Shown here piece by piece: positions 46,960-56,996 of a stretch of DNA of 64,000 nucleotides (within the stretch, counting starts at the first letter, position 1; each line of letters opens with the position of its first letter). This DNA is from an uncultured Eubacteriales bacterium (GTDB taxonomy: Bacteria > Bacillota > Clostridia > Oscillospirales > Acutalibacteraceae). The position numbers were made by a program, and so were the translations under genes. The stretch is from assembly GCA_934541115.1 (NCBI GenBank), contig CAKTDF010000001.1, positions 124,001 to 188,000 on the forward strand. Direction: 5' to 3'. The notes beneath the pieces were generated by a model, which made no database searches, was not told where the DNA came from, and worked only from the letters and a program-made list of their open reading frames with translations.

Positions 46960-49900
46960 ATGATTTTAAAAGCGATTGAAATGCAGGGCTTCAAGTCCTT
47001 CCCGGAAAAAACAACGCTGACATTCGGACCCGGAATAACCGCGGTTGTCGGACCCAACGGAAGCGGAAAAAGCAACATCTCGGACGCTGTGCGCTGGGTA
47101 CTCGGCGAGCAGAGCAGCAAGTCCTTGCGCGGCTCAAAAATGGAAGACGTCATTTTTGACGGAACAAAGGTGCGCAAGGCTCACGGCTTTGCGAGCGTTA
47201 CCTTGCGCCTTGATAACTCCGACCGCAGCATTGAGAGCGTTGATTCGGATGAAGTTGCCGTAACAAGGCGCTTTTTCCGTTCGGGAGAAAGTGAATATAA
47301 AATCAACGGCAATACCGTCAGACTGCGTGATATCCACGAATTGTTTATGGATACCGGTCTCGGTCGTGACGGCTATTCAATGGTAAGTCAGGGAAAAATC
47401 GCGGAGATGATCTCCGGCAAGGGCAAGGAATGCCGCGAAATGCTTGAGGAGGCATGCGGTATTTCCGCTTATCGTTATCGCCGCAGCGATTCAATAAGAA
47501 AACTTGCTCAAGCGGAGGATAACCTTGTCAGATTGCGCGACATTGCCTCCGAGCTTGAGGGCAGAATAGGTCCTCTTAAAACGCAGAGTGAAAAGGCGCA
47601 GAAGTTTCTCGTCCTTTCCGGCGAAAAAAAGGAACTTGAAATCGGTCTTTGGCTTTATAATATCGACAAGCTCAAAGCCGACATAAGAAAGCAGGAGGAC
47701 AGCATTGCCATTGCCGCCGCGCACTATGAACAGGCGCAGAAGCAGCTTGCCGAAATTGAGGCGCAGATGGAAAGCACATATGAACAGGCGCAGAATCTGA
47801 CGGTTCAGATTGAAGAGGTGCGCCAAAGCGCCGCTTCTTTTGAAGAGGCTGCCGCCTCAAACGACAGTCGTTGTGCCGTTTATGAAAACTCAATTGAACA
47901 TAACGGACAGACAATAGCGCGCATACTCGGCGACAAGGACAACACCGAGCAAAGCAGAAAGCAGCTTGAAAAGGAAATTGAGGGAGAAAAGAGCCTCATT
48001 GCTCAGATAAAAGCAATTGCAGAAAAAAAGCGTGCAGAACTTGAAAGAGTCAAAGCAGAGCTCGAAGCGCGCAGCACCGAGGGAGCCACGCTTGATGAAA
48101 TAGGCGCAGGTCTATCCGCTCAAATCTCGCAGCATACCCAAAGACTTGCCGATTGCAGAGTGACCGCTTCAACTGCAAATTCTTCTGCGCAGGAGCTGCG
48201 TGAGAGGCTCGATTCGCTCAAAGAGCTTGCTGCCGCACGCAAAGAAAATCTGGCTTCGCTTGAAAGGGACAAGAAAAAGTCCCTTGCCGCCCTTGAAAGG
48301 TGCAATGAAGAGGTTACCGCGCTTTCAAACGCAGCCGACGGTTTGTCTCTACGCTGCAAGACGCGCTCCGATAAAGCGGATAAGCTCAAAAGGGAGCTTG
48401 ACAATAAACTGTTTGAAGTCCAACACCTCGCTTCAAAAAAGAAGATGCTTGAGGACCTTGAAAAAAATATGGACGGTTATCTCGGCTCTGTCAAGGCGGT
48501 AGTAAAAGAAGGGGAGAGGGGCGCTCTTTCCGGAATACTCGGAACGGTTTCAAAGCTCATTTCAATCAAAAGCGAATATACAGTTGCCATTGAGACCGCT
48601 CTCGGCAACGCCGTTCAGAACATTGTCTGCGAAACAGAAACAGACGCAAAAAATGCAATAAATTATCTCAAACGTACCGGTTCAGGCAGAGCGACGTTTC
48701 AGCCTGTTTCAACCGTCAGAGCAAAAAGCTTTGATGAGACCGGTCTTGAAAAAACAGAGGGCTTTATAAAAATGGCAAACGAGCTTGTTGAAAATGACGG
48801 CAGGTTTGACGAAATAATTTGCTCTCTGCTTGGCAGAATTGCCGTTTGCGAGGATATTGACAGCGCGCTTGTTCTTGCAAAAAACTATTCTTACCGTTTT
48901 AAAATCGTTACCCTTGACGGTCAGGTTGTCAACGCCGGCGGTTCAATGACCGGCGGCTCTCAAAGCCGCAGCGCCGGAATTCTTTCGCGCTCCAGCGAGA
49001 TTGAAAGACTTTCGGAAAAGCATGCCGCCTTGCTTGAAGAAAGCAAGGAAATGCAAAAAGAGTATGATTCCGTTTGCACCGCCCTTTCAAAAGCACAGGC
49101 AGAGCTTGATGGAGCAAAGGGCGAGCTGCTTTCAAAGCAGGAAGAAAAAATTCGTCTGGAGGGCGAAAAAAAGCTTTGGGAGGAGCAGTATTCCTCTGCG
49201 CTTGCTTCGTTTGAAAACTTGAAAACAGAAAGCGATTCTTCGAGCCAAAAACTGGCTCTGCTTGAAGACGCGTATAAAAAAGCCGAACGGGAAATCAATG
49301 AGATTTCAAGGCACATTGAAGAAAATGAAGAAAAGCTTTCCTCTCTCGGTCAAAAGAAAAGCGAGCTTTCCGCAATGCGCGAGAAAACAAGCGCAGAAAT
49401 TTCAAGGCTCAGTCTTGATTTGCATGACGCCGATAAAGACCTTGCCGCGAGAACGCAGGCTATGAATCTTCTCATTGCCCGCCTCGTCAGTCATGAGGAC
49501 AGAGACAGACAGCTTGAAGAGGAAATTGGAGAAATACAAAGCAAAAACGAAAAACTGAAAAAAGAGATTGCCTCTTTGCGCCGCGGTGCTGCCGAGTATC
49601 GCGAAAAAGCGGCAGCGGCAAAAGAAAGCATTGCCGCTCTCCAAAAAGAACGCGCCGAAAAAGAGGAGTACTCGGGTGCGCTGCGCGTTTCTGAACGCGA
49701 AAAAGCAGCGGAAAGAGAAACTGTAAACGGCGAAAAGGCACGCCTTGAAGAACGGCGCGAAACAATGCTCCAGGAGCTTGACCAAACCATTACAAAGCTT
49801 TATGACGAATATCAGCTCACGCTGCGCGAGGCGTCGGCTCAGAGCGAAAAGACCGCCGACCCGGCGGGAGCAAAACGCAGACTCGGTGAGCTCAAAAATA

Positions 49901-50535
49901 AAATCCGTTCCCTCGGCTCGGTCAATGTCGGTGCAATAGAAGAATATAAAGAGGTCAGTGAACGGTATGAGTTCTTGTCCTCTCAGCTTTCTGACGTTGA
50001 ACGCTCAAAGCAGGAGCTTTCAAAGCTCATAACCGAGCTTACGGGAAAAATGTCTGACCAATTCCGTGAGCGTTTTGCCCTTATCAATCAATACTTCGGC
50101 GAAACCTTCCGCGAGCTTTTTGCCGGCGGAAAAGCCGAGCTTGCCTTGCTTGACCCGACAGATGTTCTTGAAAGTGAGATCGACATCAGACTTCAGCCGC
50201 CGGGCAAAAATGTCAAACGTCTTGACGCGCTCTCCGGCGGAGAAAAGGGACTTTCGGCAATAGCATTGCTTTTTGCAATTTTAAAGGTCAACCCGGCTCC
50301 GTTCTGTATTTTTGACGAGGTGGAAGCCGCGCTTGACGACGCCAACGTAGTCAGATACGCCCAGTATGTCAGAAGAATGACAAAGAACACTCAGTTCATT
50401 CTAATTACCCATCGCCGCGGAACAATGGAAGAAGCTGATATGCTTTACGGAATCACAATGCAGGAACAGGGCGTTTCAAAGCTGCTTGAACTCAAAACCG
50501 CTGAACTTGCCGGAAAGCTTGATAATCACGGATAA
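46960..50535 (+). CDS. smc: Chromosome segregation protein SMC
   Basis: A 1191-residue SMC, the core ATPase of the bacterial condensin. The N-terminal head starts MILKAIEMQGFKSFPEK and has the Walker A GPNGSGKSN (about 31-39). Long coiled coils (about 170-500 and 690-1030) flank the hinge (about 510-680, GILGTVSKLISI to GGSMTGGS). The C-terminal head has the signature LSGGEKGLSAIALLFAI and Walker B FCIFDEVEAALDD. ScpA and ScpB partners are not in the window. ftsY follows. Confidence 0.98.
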   Translation: MILKAIEMQGFKSFPEKTTLTFGPGITAVVGPNGSGKSNISDAVRWVLGEQSSKSLRGSKMEDVIFDGTKVRKAHGFASVTLRLDNSDRSIESVDSDEVAVTRRFFRSGESEYKINGNTVRLRDIHELFMDTGLGRDGYSMVSQGKIAEMISGKGKECREMLEEACGISAYRYRRSDSIRKLAQAEDNLVRLRDIASELEGRIGPLKTQSEKAQKFLVLSGEKKELEIGLWLYNIDKLKADIRKQEDSIAIAAAHYEQAQKQLAEIEAQMESTYEQAQNLTVQIEEVRQSAASFEEAAASNDSRCAVYENSIEHNGQTIARILGDKDNTEQSRKQLEKEIEGEKSLIAQIKAIAEKKRAELERVKAELEARSTEGATLDEIGAGLSAQISQHTQRLADCRVTASTANSSAQELRERLDSLKELAAARKENLASLERDKKKSLAALERCNEEVTALSNAADGLSLRCKTRSDKADKLKRELDNKLFEVQHLASKKKMLEDLEKNMDGYLGSVKAVVKEGERGALSGILGTVSKLISIKSEYTVAIETALGNAVQNIVCETETDAKNAINYLKRTGSGRATFQPVSTVRAKSFDETGLEKTEGFIKMANELVENDGRFDEIICSLLGRIAVCEDIDSALVLAKNYSYRFKIVTLDGQVVNAGGSMTGGSQSRSAGILSRSSEIERLSEKHAALLEESKEMQKEYDSVCTALSKAQAELDGAKGELLSKQEEKIRLEGEKKLWEEQYSSALASFENLKTESDSSSQKLALLEDAYKKAEREINEISRHIEENEEKLSSLGQKKSELSAMREKTSAEISRLSLDLHDADKDLAARTQAMNLLIARLVSHEDRDRQLEEEIGEIQSKNEKLKKEIASLRRGAAEYREKAAAAKESIAALQKERAEKEEYSGALRVSEREKAAERETVNGEKARLEERRETMLQELDQTITKLYDEYQLTLREASAQSEKTADPAGAKRRLGELKNKIRSLGSVNVGAIEEYKEVSERYEFLSSQLSDVERSKQELSKLITELTGKMSDQFRERFALINQYFGETFRELFAGGKAELALLDPTDVLESEIDIRLQPPGKNVKRLDALSGGEKGLSAIALLFAILKVNPAPFCIFDEVEAALDDANVVRYAQYVRRMTKNTQFILITHRRGTMEEADMLYGITMQEQGVSKLLELKTAELAGKLDNHG

Positions 50536-50634
50536 CGCTGAAAATCATCTGACGGAAAGCACAAATTTCAGCCGGAAGTTATATGCGAAAAAATTGCATT
50601 TTGATAAATTATCGGTATACACAGGAGGAAAACA

Positions 50635-51570
50635 ATGGGTATTTTTAAAAAGTTTGGCTTCGGCTTGAAAAAAACACGCGAGGGTCTTGACGCAAAGCTT
50701 GAGGACGTCCTCGGTGCATATGAAGAAATCAACGATGACCTTTATGATGACCTTGAAGAGGCTCTCATCATGGCAGATGTGGGCGTAACGACTGCAACGC
50801 AGATTGTTGAGGAACTTCGTGAGCGTGTGCGCAAAAACGAGGTTCGCAACCCGAAGCACGCAAAGATGGTCATTGCCGATATCATTGCGAGAATGCTTGA
50901 CGGCGGCGAGGACTGGGGACTCATAACAATTCCCTCGGTCATTCTTGTCATAGGCGTCAACGGAGTAGGAAAGACTACAACCATCGGCAAGATGGCTGCG
51001 ATGTATAAGGCACAGGGAAAAAAGGTTATTCTCGGTGCTGCCGACACATTCCGCGCAGCCGCAATCGAGCAGCTTGAGGTTTGGGCAGACCGCGCCGGTG
51101 TTGAAATGATCAAGCACCAGGAGGGCTCCGATCCTGCCGCCGTTGTTTATGACACGATCCAGGCAGGTATTGCAAGAGACAGCGACATTATAATTATTGA
51201 CACCGCAGGCAGACTCCACAACAAAAAGAATCTCATGGACGAGCTTGCAAAAATCTATCGCGTTATTGAAAAAGAACTGCCGTATGCCGACCGTGAGATC
51301 TTCCTTGTTCTTGACGCAACAACGGGACAGAACGCAATCAGCCAGGCAAAGGAATTTATGCAGGTTGCGGAGCTGACCGGAATCATTCTCACAAAGCTTG
51401 ACGGAACGGCGAGAGGCGGCGTTGTTCTCGGCATCAAAAATGAACTGAAGCTGCCGATTAAATATATCGGTGTAGGCGAAAAAATTGACGACCTTCAGCC
51501 GTTCAACCAAAAAGTTTTTGCAAAGGCGCTTTTTGAAAATACGGCAGAAACACACAAGGACGAGGACTGA
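50635..51570 (+). CDS. ftsY: Signal recognition particle receptor FtsY
   Basis: A 311-residue SRP receptor, docking ribosome-SRP complexes at the membrane. The short N-terminal amphipathic start (MGIFKKFGFGLKKTREGL) replaces the acidic A domain; the NG domain has GVNGVGKTTTIGKMA, DTFRAAAIEQL, DTAGRLHNKKNLM and TKLDGTARGG. The ATG follows AGGAGGAAAACA. It directly follows smc as in Bacillus subtilis. Confidence 0.98.
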   Translation: MGIFKKFGFGLKKTREGLDAKLEDVLGAYEEINDDLYDDLEEALIMADVGVTTATQIVEELRERVRKNEVRNPKHAKMVIADIIARMLDGGEDWGLITIPSVILVIGVNGVGKTTTIGKMAAMYKAQGKKVILGAADTFRAAAIEQLEVWADRAGVEMIKHQEGSDPAAVVYDTIQAGIARDSDIIIIDTAGRLHNKKNLMDELAKIYRVIEKELPYADREIFLVLDATTGQNAISQAKEFMQVAELTGIILTKLDGTARGGVVLGIKNELKLPIKYIGVGEKIDDLQPFNQKVFAKALFENTAETHKDED

Positions 51571-51572
51571 GA

Positions 51573-52163
51573 ATGAAATTTATAATTGCAACGCACAACA
51601 GAAAAAAGCTCGGCGAAATGCAGCGCATTTTAGCGCCTCTCGGTGTTGAGGTTCTGACAGCCGAAGAAATAGGAAAAGAACTCACCGACGTTGAGGAAAC
51701 GGGATCGACATTCATTGAAAACGCCGTTCTCAAAGCGGAAAGCGGCTGCCGCGAAAGCTCGCTCCCGTGTATAGCAGATGACAGCGGACTTGTTGTTGAT
51801 TACCTCGGCGGCGAGCCGGGAGTTTACTCTGCAAGATATGCAGGCGAACACGGTAACGATGAGGCGAATATTCAAAAGCTTCTCAAAAATCTTGAAGGCG
51901 TGTCCAAAGAAAAGCGCACGGCTCGATTTGTCTGCACAGTTTGCGTTTGTTTTCCGGACGGACGAAAGCTCACTGTCAGCGGAAAGTGCGAGGGATATAT
52001 CGGTTTTGAAAAGCACGGCTGCGGCGGCTTTGGCTATGACCCGGTGTTCATGGTTGGCGAAAGGAGCTTTGCCGAGTTCACCGCAGAGGAAAAAGACTCG
52101 GTGAGTCACAGAGGCAACGCACTGAGAGAGCTTGTGAAGGTCTTGCCGGATTATTTGGATTAA
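51573..52163 (+). CDS. rdgB: XTP/dITP pyrophosphatase
   Basis: A 196-residue Ham1/RdgB-family enzyme that removes non-canonical purine triphosphates. Motifs: FIIATHNRKKLGEMQRIL, GSTFIENAVLKAE, CIADDSGLVVDYLGGEPGVYSARYAG, GCGGFGYDPVFM and SHRGNALREL. It starts 3 bp behind ftsY. Confidence 0.97.
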   Translation: MKFIIATHNRKKLGEMQRILAPLGVEVLTAEEIGKELTDVEETGSTFIENAVLKAESGCRESSLPCIADDSGLVVDYLGGEPGVYSARYAGEHGNDEANIQKLLKNLEGVSKEKRTARFVCTVCVCFPDGRKLTVSGKCEGYIGFEKHGCGGFGYDPVFMVGERSFAEFTAEEKDSVSHRGNALRELVKVLPDYLD

Positions 52164-52175
52164 GGAGACACATAT

Positions 52176-52574
52176 ATGACAGGAAAAGAACGCGCCGCAT
52201 GGCGTGCAAAAGCCAATTCACTTGAACCGCTTTTTCAAATAGGAAAGGGCGGCATATCGGACGCACTCATCAAACAGACAGACGACGAGCTTCGCGCAAG
52301 GGAGCTTATCAAGCTCAAGGTGCTGCTTGAATCTTCTCCGATTTCGGTTCGCGACGCAGCCAACGAAATTGCCGAAAAGCTTGGAGCAGAGGTGATTCAG
52401 GTCATCGGCGGCGTAATGGTGCTGTATCGCGAAAGTGAAGAGCTAAAAGAAAAGGCTGCCCAAAAGGAAAAGAACAAAAAGCTTGCCGCAAAAAAGGCAA
52501 AAGAAAAGCTTTATAAAGAGAGAGCCGCTCAAAAGCAGCGCTTTTCCGTCAGAGCCGTAGGAAAACGCAAATGA
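52176..52574 (+). CDS. yhbY: CRM-domain RNA-binding protein, YhbY type
   Basis: A 132-residue protein with one CRM domain (residues 1-95: KERAAWRAKANSLEPLFQIGKGG with the GxxG loop, RARELIKLKVL, VIQVIGGVMVLYRE), associated with pre-50S ribosomes. A Lys/Ala-rich tail (about 35 residues) extends it. Its stop overlaps the next start by four bases. Confidence 0.95.
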   Translation: MTGKERAAWRAKANSLEPLFQIGKGGISDALIKQTDDELRARELIKLKVLLESSPISVRDAANEIAEKLGAEVIQVIGGVMVLYRESEELKEKAAQKEKNKKLAAKKAKEKLYKERAAQKQRFSVRAVGKRK

Positions 52575-53752
52575 GCAGAGTTGGACTTTTTGGAGGAACG
52601 TTTAATCCGCCTCACAAAGCGCATCTGCGCCTTGCTGAAAAGGCGATCGACGGAGCCGGACTTGACCGTGTGATCGTTATGCCGGCGTTTGTTCCGCCGC
52701 ACAAAGATGCGCCGCAGCTTTTGAATGCGCAGGACAGACTGAACCTTTGTCGGTTGACATTTTGCAAAGGTAGCTTTGAGGTCTCCGATCTCGAAATTGA
52801 AAGGGGCGGCAAAAGCTATACCGTTGAAACCCTTGAAACGCTCAAAAAGCTTTTTCCCGGCGACGAGTTTGTTCTCATTATCGGTTCGGACATGCTTTTG
52901 AGCTTTGACAGGTGGTATCGCTATAAGGATATACTTTCATTGGCGTCTCTTTGCGTGATGACAAGGGAACGCGCGGTAACGGCAGACAGGCTGCGTTCAT
53001 ACTGCAAAAATACGCTGTCACTTCCGGAAAACCGCTTTGTGATTCTTGATTGTGAGGCTTTTGAGCTTTCTTCAACCGAGGTGCGGCAGGAGCTTGAAAC
53101 CGGCGAAAATGTTAAGGCGCAGGTTACAGAAGAGTCTGCCGAATACATTGACGAAAAGGGACTGTTTTCTCCGTTTTATAACAGCTTAAAAGTCCTATTG
53201 AAAGAAAGGCTTGACGAACACCGCTACATTCATTCCCTCGGTGTTGCAGAGAGCGCCCGGCAGCTTGCAAAACGCTACGGCGCCGATGCAAAAAAGGCAT
53301 ATCTCGCAGGTCTTGTTCATGACATCACAAAGAATGAAACAGATGAAAGACAGTTGCAATTGTTTGAGGAAAATGGTATAATACTAAGTTGGATCGAAAA
53401 AAATAATCCGAAGCTTTGGCACGCCATGACCGCACCGCTTTTCATCAAAAATGAGCTTGATATCACCGATGAGGAGCTTTTGTCTGCCGTGCGTTATCAC
53501 ACAACAGGCAGGGCGGGAATGAGTCTGCTTGAAAAAATCGTTTATATTGCCGATTATATCTCGGCTGAGCGTGATTATCCGGACGTTGATGTTATGCGTG
53601 CTCTTTCAAAAGAGAGTCTTGAAAAAGCGGCGCTGTATTCTCTCAAATATACGCTGAAAAAGCTTTCGCAAAGCGAGCTTGTCATTCATAATGACAGTCT
53701 GAATTTTTACAATGAGCTGATAATTGACGGCGTTACACTGAGTGATTCCTGA
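52571..53752 (+). CDS. nadD: NadD-YqeK fusion: nicotinate-nucleotide adenylyltransferase + HD phosphohydrolase
   Basis: A 393-residue fusion. Residues 1-200 are NadD (GLFGGTFNPPHKAHL, the nucleotidyltransferase HxxH motif; SSTEVRQEL), which makes NaAD from NaMN and ATP. Residues 205-385 are a YqeK-like HD domain (RYIHSLGVAESA, GLVHDITKNE, HAMTAP, ADYISAERDYPDV), in known members a symmetric Ap4A hydrolase. In B. subtilis these are adjacent separate genes. rsfS follows behind a hairpin. Confidence 0.95.
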   Translation: MSRVGLFGGTFNPPHKAHLRLAEKAIDGAGLDRVIVMPAFVPPHKDAPQLLNAQDRLNLCRLTFCKGSFEVSDLEIERGGKSYTVETLETLKKLFPGDEFVLIIGSDMLLSFDRWYRYKDILSLASLCVMTRERAVTADRLRSYCKNTLSLPENRFVILDCEAFELSSTEVRQELETGENVKAQVTEESAEYIDEKGLFSPFYNSLKVLLKERLDEHRYIHSLGVAESARQLAKRYGADAKKAYLAGLVHDITKNETDERQLQLFEENGIILSWIEKNNPKLWHAMTAPLFIKNELDITDEELLSAVRYHTTGRAGMSLLEKIVYIADYISAERDYPDVDVMRALSKESLEKAALYSLKYTLKKLSQSELVIHNDSLNFYNELIIDGVTLSDS

Positions 53753-53766
53753 ACGTCACACGGCAT

Positions 53767-53794
53767 AAAGCCGAACGGTGCATTGTTCGGCTTT
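53767..53794 (+). terminator. Hairpin between nadD-yqeK and rsfS
   Basis: AAAGCCGAAC pairs with GTTCGGCTTT, little T-tract; partial terminator or processing site. Confidence 0.55.
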
Positions 53795-53829
53795 CAATCG
53801 GCAGTAAACGAAAGAAAGGAATGACCTAT

Positions 53830-54183
53830 ATGACCGAACTTGAACTCACAAGAGAGATTGTTAAGGTTCTTGATAAAAAGAAAGCGATTGACATAAAAGC
53901 AATCAAAATTACCGAGCTTTCAATAGTTGCGGATTATTTTGTAATTGCCTCCGGTACTTCAAATACCCATGTCAAGGCGCTCGCAGACGAGGTTGAATAT
54001 GAATTGAGTCAGCGCGGTATTGAGCCTGCTCACATTGAGGGCAGGGCGACCGGTTGGATCCTGCTCGATTACTCGGCAGTTGTGGTTCATGTATTCACGG
54101 GAGAAAGCCGGGAGTATTATAACCTTGAAAGACTGTGGTCAGACGCCGCTGCGCTTGACATCGGCGATATTACAAACGAATAA
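53830..54183 (+). CDS. rsfS: Ribosome silencing factor RsfS
   Basis: A 117-residue RsfS (Iojap), which binds L14 on the 50S and blocks subunit joining in starvation. Motifs KKAIDIKAIKITELSIVADYFVIASG, HVKALADEVEYEL, GWILLDYSAVVVHVF and YYNLERLWSDA. An in-frame ATG three codons upstream lies too near the AAAGGA site, so I take 53830. Confidence 0.94.
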   Translation: MTELELTREIVKVLDKKKAIDIKAIKITELSIVADYFVIASGTSNTHVKALADEVEYELSQRGIEPAHIEGRATGWILLDYSAVVVHVFTGESREYYNLERLWSDAAALDIGDITNE

Positions 54184-54233
54184 GCACGATTTGGATGTGC
54201 AAGTGAAAAAATAAAACTACGGAGTTGATAACC

Positions 54234-56639
54234 TTGGGCTATAATTTTAAAAAGACAGAAAAAAAGTGGCAGGAAAAATGGGAGCAGCAAGGCGTTTTTA
54301 AAGCGCAGGACAATTCGGACAAGAAAAAGTTTTATGGTCTTGTTGAGTTTCCGTATCCCAGCGGAGCCGGTATGCATGTGGGTCACATCAAGGCTTATTC
54401 GGGTCTTGAAGTGATATCAAGAAAGCGCAGAATGGAGGGCTGTAATGTCCTTTTCCCGATAGGCTTTGACGCCTACGGTCTTCCCACAGAGAACTATGCG
54501 ATTAAAACCGGCATTCATCCCCGCAAGGTTACTGACATGAACATAGAAAAGTTCACAAGTCAGCTCAAAAGAGTCGGTTTTTCCTTTGATTGGTCAAGAG
54601 TGATCGATACCACACAGGAGGATTACTATAAGTGGACCCAGTGGATCTTCCTCAAAATGTTTGAGCACGGTCTTGCTTTCAGAGATAAGACTCTCGTCAA
54701 CTATTGCCCGTCCTGCAAGGTGGTTCTTTCAAACGAGGATTCACAGGGCGGAAAGTGCGACATCTGCCACAGCGATATTATTCAAAAATCAAAGGACGTC
54801 TGGTATCTGCGCATAACGGAATATGCCGATAAGCTCCTTGAGGGACTTGACAGTGTTGACTATCTTCCCAATATCAAGCTCCAGCAGGAAAACTGGATAG
54901 GCAAATCAACCGGCGCATTCGTTGTTTTTAAGCTCAAGGATATTGATGAAAGCTTCAAAATTTATACTACACGTCCCGATACTCTTTTCGGCGTAACCTT
55001 TATGGTAATGGCGCCGGAGCACCCGCTCCTTGACAAATATAAGGACCGCATCACAAACTTTGACGCAGTGGAAAGCTACAGAGCCGAATGCGCAAAGAAA
55101 ACCGAATTTGAAAGAACTCAGCTTGTTAAAGACAAGACCGGCGTACGTCTTGAAAACTTTTCGGCAATTAATCCGGTCAACGGAAAAGAAATACCTGTTT
55201 TCATTTCAGACTACGTAATGATGGGTTACGGCACAGGCGCAATCATGGCGGTTCCCGCCCATGACCAGCGTGACTATGACTTTGCAAAGAAGTTCGGCGT
55301 TGACATTGTTGAAGTCATCAAGGGCGGAAATATAAACGAAAAAGCCTATACAGGCGACGGTGAGGTCGTCAACTCGGATTTCCTCAACGGCTGCAAGGAA
55401 AAGAAGGAAGCCATTGAAAAAATGCTCGCTTTCCTCACAGAAAAGGGAATCGGCGAAAAAGGCGTTCAGTATAAGATGAAGGACTGGGCGTTCAACCGTC
55501 AGCGCTATTGGGGCGAACCTATACCTATCGTGTATTGCCCGAACTGCGGAATGGTTCCCGTTCCGTATGACGAGCTTCCGCTGAGACTCCCCGAGGTCAA
55601 GGACTTTAAGCCCGGCTCGGACGGAGAAAGCCCGCTTGCAAAAATCGATTCCTTTGTCAACTGCACCTGCCCGAAGTGCGGCGCAAAGGCAAAACGCGAG
55701 ACCGACACAATGCCTCAGTGGGCAGGTTCCTCATGGTATTTCCTGCGCTATATCGATCCGCACAATGCCGAGCATTTTGCAGACCCCGAAAAGCTTCGCT
55801 ACTGGGGACCGGTCGATTGGTACAACGGCGGAATGGAACACGTCACAAGACACCTCATATATTCGCGTTTTTGGCACAGATTCCTTTATGACATCGGAGA
55901 GGTACCGTTCCCCGAGCCTTATGCAAAGAGAACCGCTCAGGGTCTTATACTTGGACCGGACGGCGAAAAAATGTCAAAATCAAAGGGCAACGTTGTTGAC
56001 CCGAACGATGTTGTTGACGAATTCGGCGCAGATGTTCTGAGAACATACGTCCTCTTTATGGGTGACTATGAAAAGGCAGCTCCGTGGTCTGAAACAAGTG
56101 TAAAGGGCTGCAAGCGTTTCATAGACAGAGTTTGGGGACTTCAGGATATCGTTACCGATTCTGACGAATATTCAAAGAAGCTTGAAAGCTCTTTCCATAA
56201 GACCATCAAAAAGGTTACAAGCGACATTGAATCGCTCAAATTCAACACAGCAATTGCCGCTATGATGAGTCTCATCAATGAGATTTACGCCGCAGGTTCA
56301 ATAACCAAAAAGGAATTGCGAAACTTCCTGCTCATTCTCAATCCCTTTGCTCCGCACGTGACCGAGGAGGTTAATGAGGCTCTTTCGCTCGGCTCAATGC
56401 TTGCCGTCAGCGAATGGCCGTCATATGATGAAGCAAAGTGCACCGAGGACACTCTCGAGCTTGCGGTGCAGGTCAACGGAAAGCTTCGTTCAAGAATCAG
56501 CGTACCCGCCGATATCTCGGACGCAGATGCGATTGCTCTTGCAAAGAAAGAGGAAAAGGTTGCCGCAGATATTGCCGGAAAGACGATTGTCAAAGAGCTT
56601 TATGTCAAGGGCAGACTTGTAAACATTGTTGCAAAATAA
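54234..56639 (+). CDS. leuS: Leucyl-tRNA synthetase
   Basis: An 801-residue class I synthetase. YNFKKTEKKWQEKW opens it; the HIGH-type motif is YPSGAGMHVGHIK, the CP1 editing domain includes TTRPDTLFGVTF and GTGAIMAVPAHDQRD, and KMSKSKGNVV (near residue 578) closes the active site. Two Cys pairs (CPSCK, CDIC) mark the zinc insert. The TTG at 54234, 9 bases behind GGAG, fits better than the TTG nine bases earlier that touches it. No T-box leader is visible. Confidence 0.97.
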   Translation: MGYNFKKTEKKWQEKWEQQGVFKAQDNSDKKKFYGLVEFPYPSGAGMHVGHIKAYSGLEVISRKRRMEGCNVLFPIGFDAYGLPTENYAIKTGIHPRKVTDMNIEKFTSQLKRVGFSFDWSRVIDTTQEDYYKWTQWIFLKMFEHGLAFRDKTLVNYCPSCKVVLSNEDSQGGKCDICHSDIIQKSKDVWYLRITEYADKLLEGLDSVDYLPNIKLQQENWIGKSTGAFVVFKLKDIDESFKIYTTRPDTLFGVTFMVMAPEHPLLDKYKDRITNFDAVESYRAECAKKTEFERTQLVKDKTGVRLENFSAINPVNGKEIPVFISDYVMMGYGTGAIMAVPAHDQRDYDFAKKFGVDIVEVIKGGNINEKAYTGDGEVVNSDFLNGCKEKKEAIEKMLAFLTEKGIGEKGVQYKMKDWAFNRQRYWGEPIPIVYCPNCGMVPVPYDELPLRLPEVKDFKPGSDGESPLAKIDSFVNCTCPKCGAKAKRETDTMPQWAGSSWYFLRYIDPHNAEHFADPEKLRYWGPVDWYNGGMEHVTRHLIYSRFWHRFLYDIGEVPFPEPYAKRTAQGLILGPDGEKMSKSKGNVVDPNDVVDEFGADVLRTYVLFMGDYEKAAPWSETSVKGCKRFIDRVWGLQDIVTDSDEYSKKLESSFHKTIKKVTSDIESLKFNTAIAAMMSLINEIYAAGSITKKELRNFLLILNPFAPHVTEEVNEALSLGSMLAVSEWPSYDEAKCTEDTLELAVQVNGKLRSRISVPADISDADAIALAKKEEKVAADIAGKTIVKELYVKGRLVNIVAK

Positions 56640-56721
56640 GAAGCAAAAAGCTTGCAGCACGCCTTTCACAAGGGCATGTGAAAAAATATTGTAAATGTCA
56701 TGTATTATTGCAAATAAACAC

Positions 56722-56750
56722 TTGACAAGCAAAAAATGTTATTGTATAAT
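56722..56750 (+). promoter_or_regulatory. rpsU promoter
   Basis: Perfect consensus TTGACA, 17 bp, TATAAT. Confidence 0.9.
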
Positions 56751-56811
56751 ATTTGGCGTATCCTAAGTGGAAATATACCCCTGCTAAACAGGCGGAGGGA
56801 GGGAATTATAG

Positions 56812-56988
56812 ATGAGTCAGGTTAAAGTTAAAGAAAACGAATCTCTTGACAGTGCTCTGAGACGTTTTAAAAGACAGACCTCGCGCGACGGGATCATTCA
56901 GGAAGTTCGCAAAAGAGAACATTATGAAAAGCCTTCCGTAGCAAGAAAAAAGAAGTCTGAGGCTGCTCGTAAGCGCAAATACAAATAA
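56812..56988 (+). CDS. rpsU: 30S ribosomal protein S21
   Basis: A 58-residue basic protein: VKVKENESLDSALRRFKRQ, REHYEKPSVARKKKSEAARKRKYK. It has the usual S21 length and pattern and helps mRNA binding by the 30S. A GGCGGAGGGAGGG ribosome site lies upstream of its ATG. It has its own consensus promoter and terminator. Confidence 0.97.
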   Translation: MSQVKVKENESLDSALRRFKRQTSRDGIIQEVRKREHYEKPSVARKKKSEAARKRKYK

Positions 56989-56996
56989 AAATAAAG

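Noticed and set aside
54184..54233. T-box leader before leuS
   Set aside because: Only 50 bp separate rsfS and leuS; there is no room for a T-box and no AGGGTGG-type motif.
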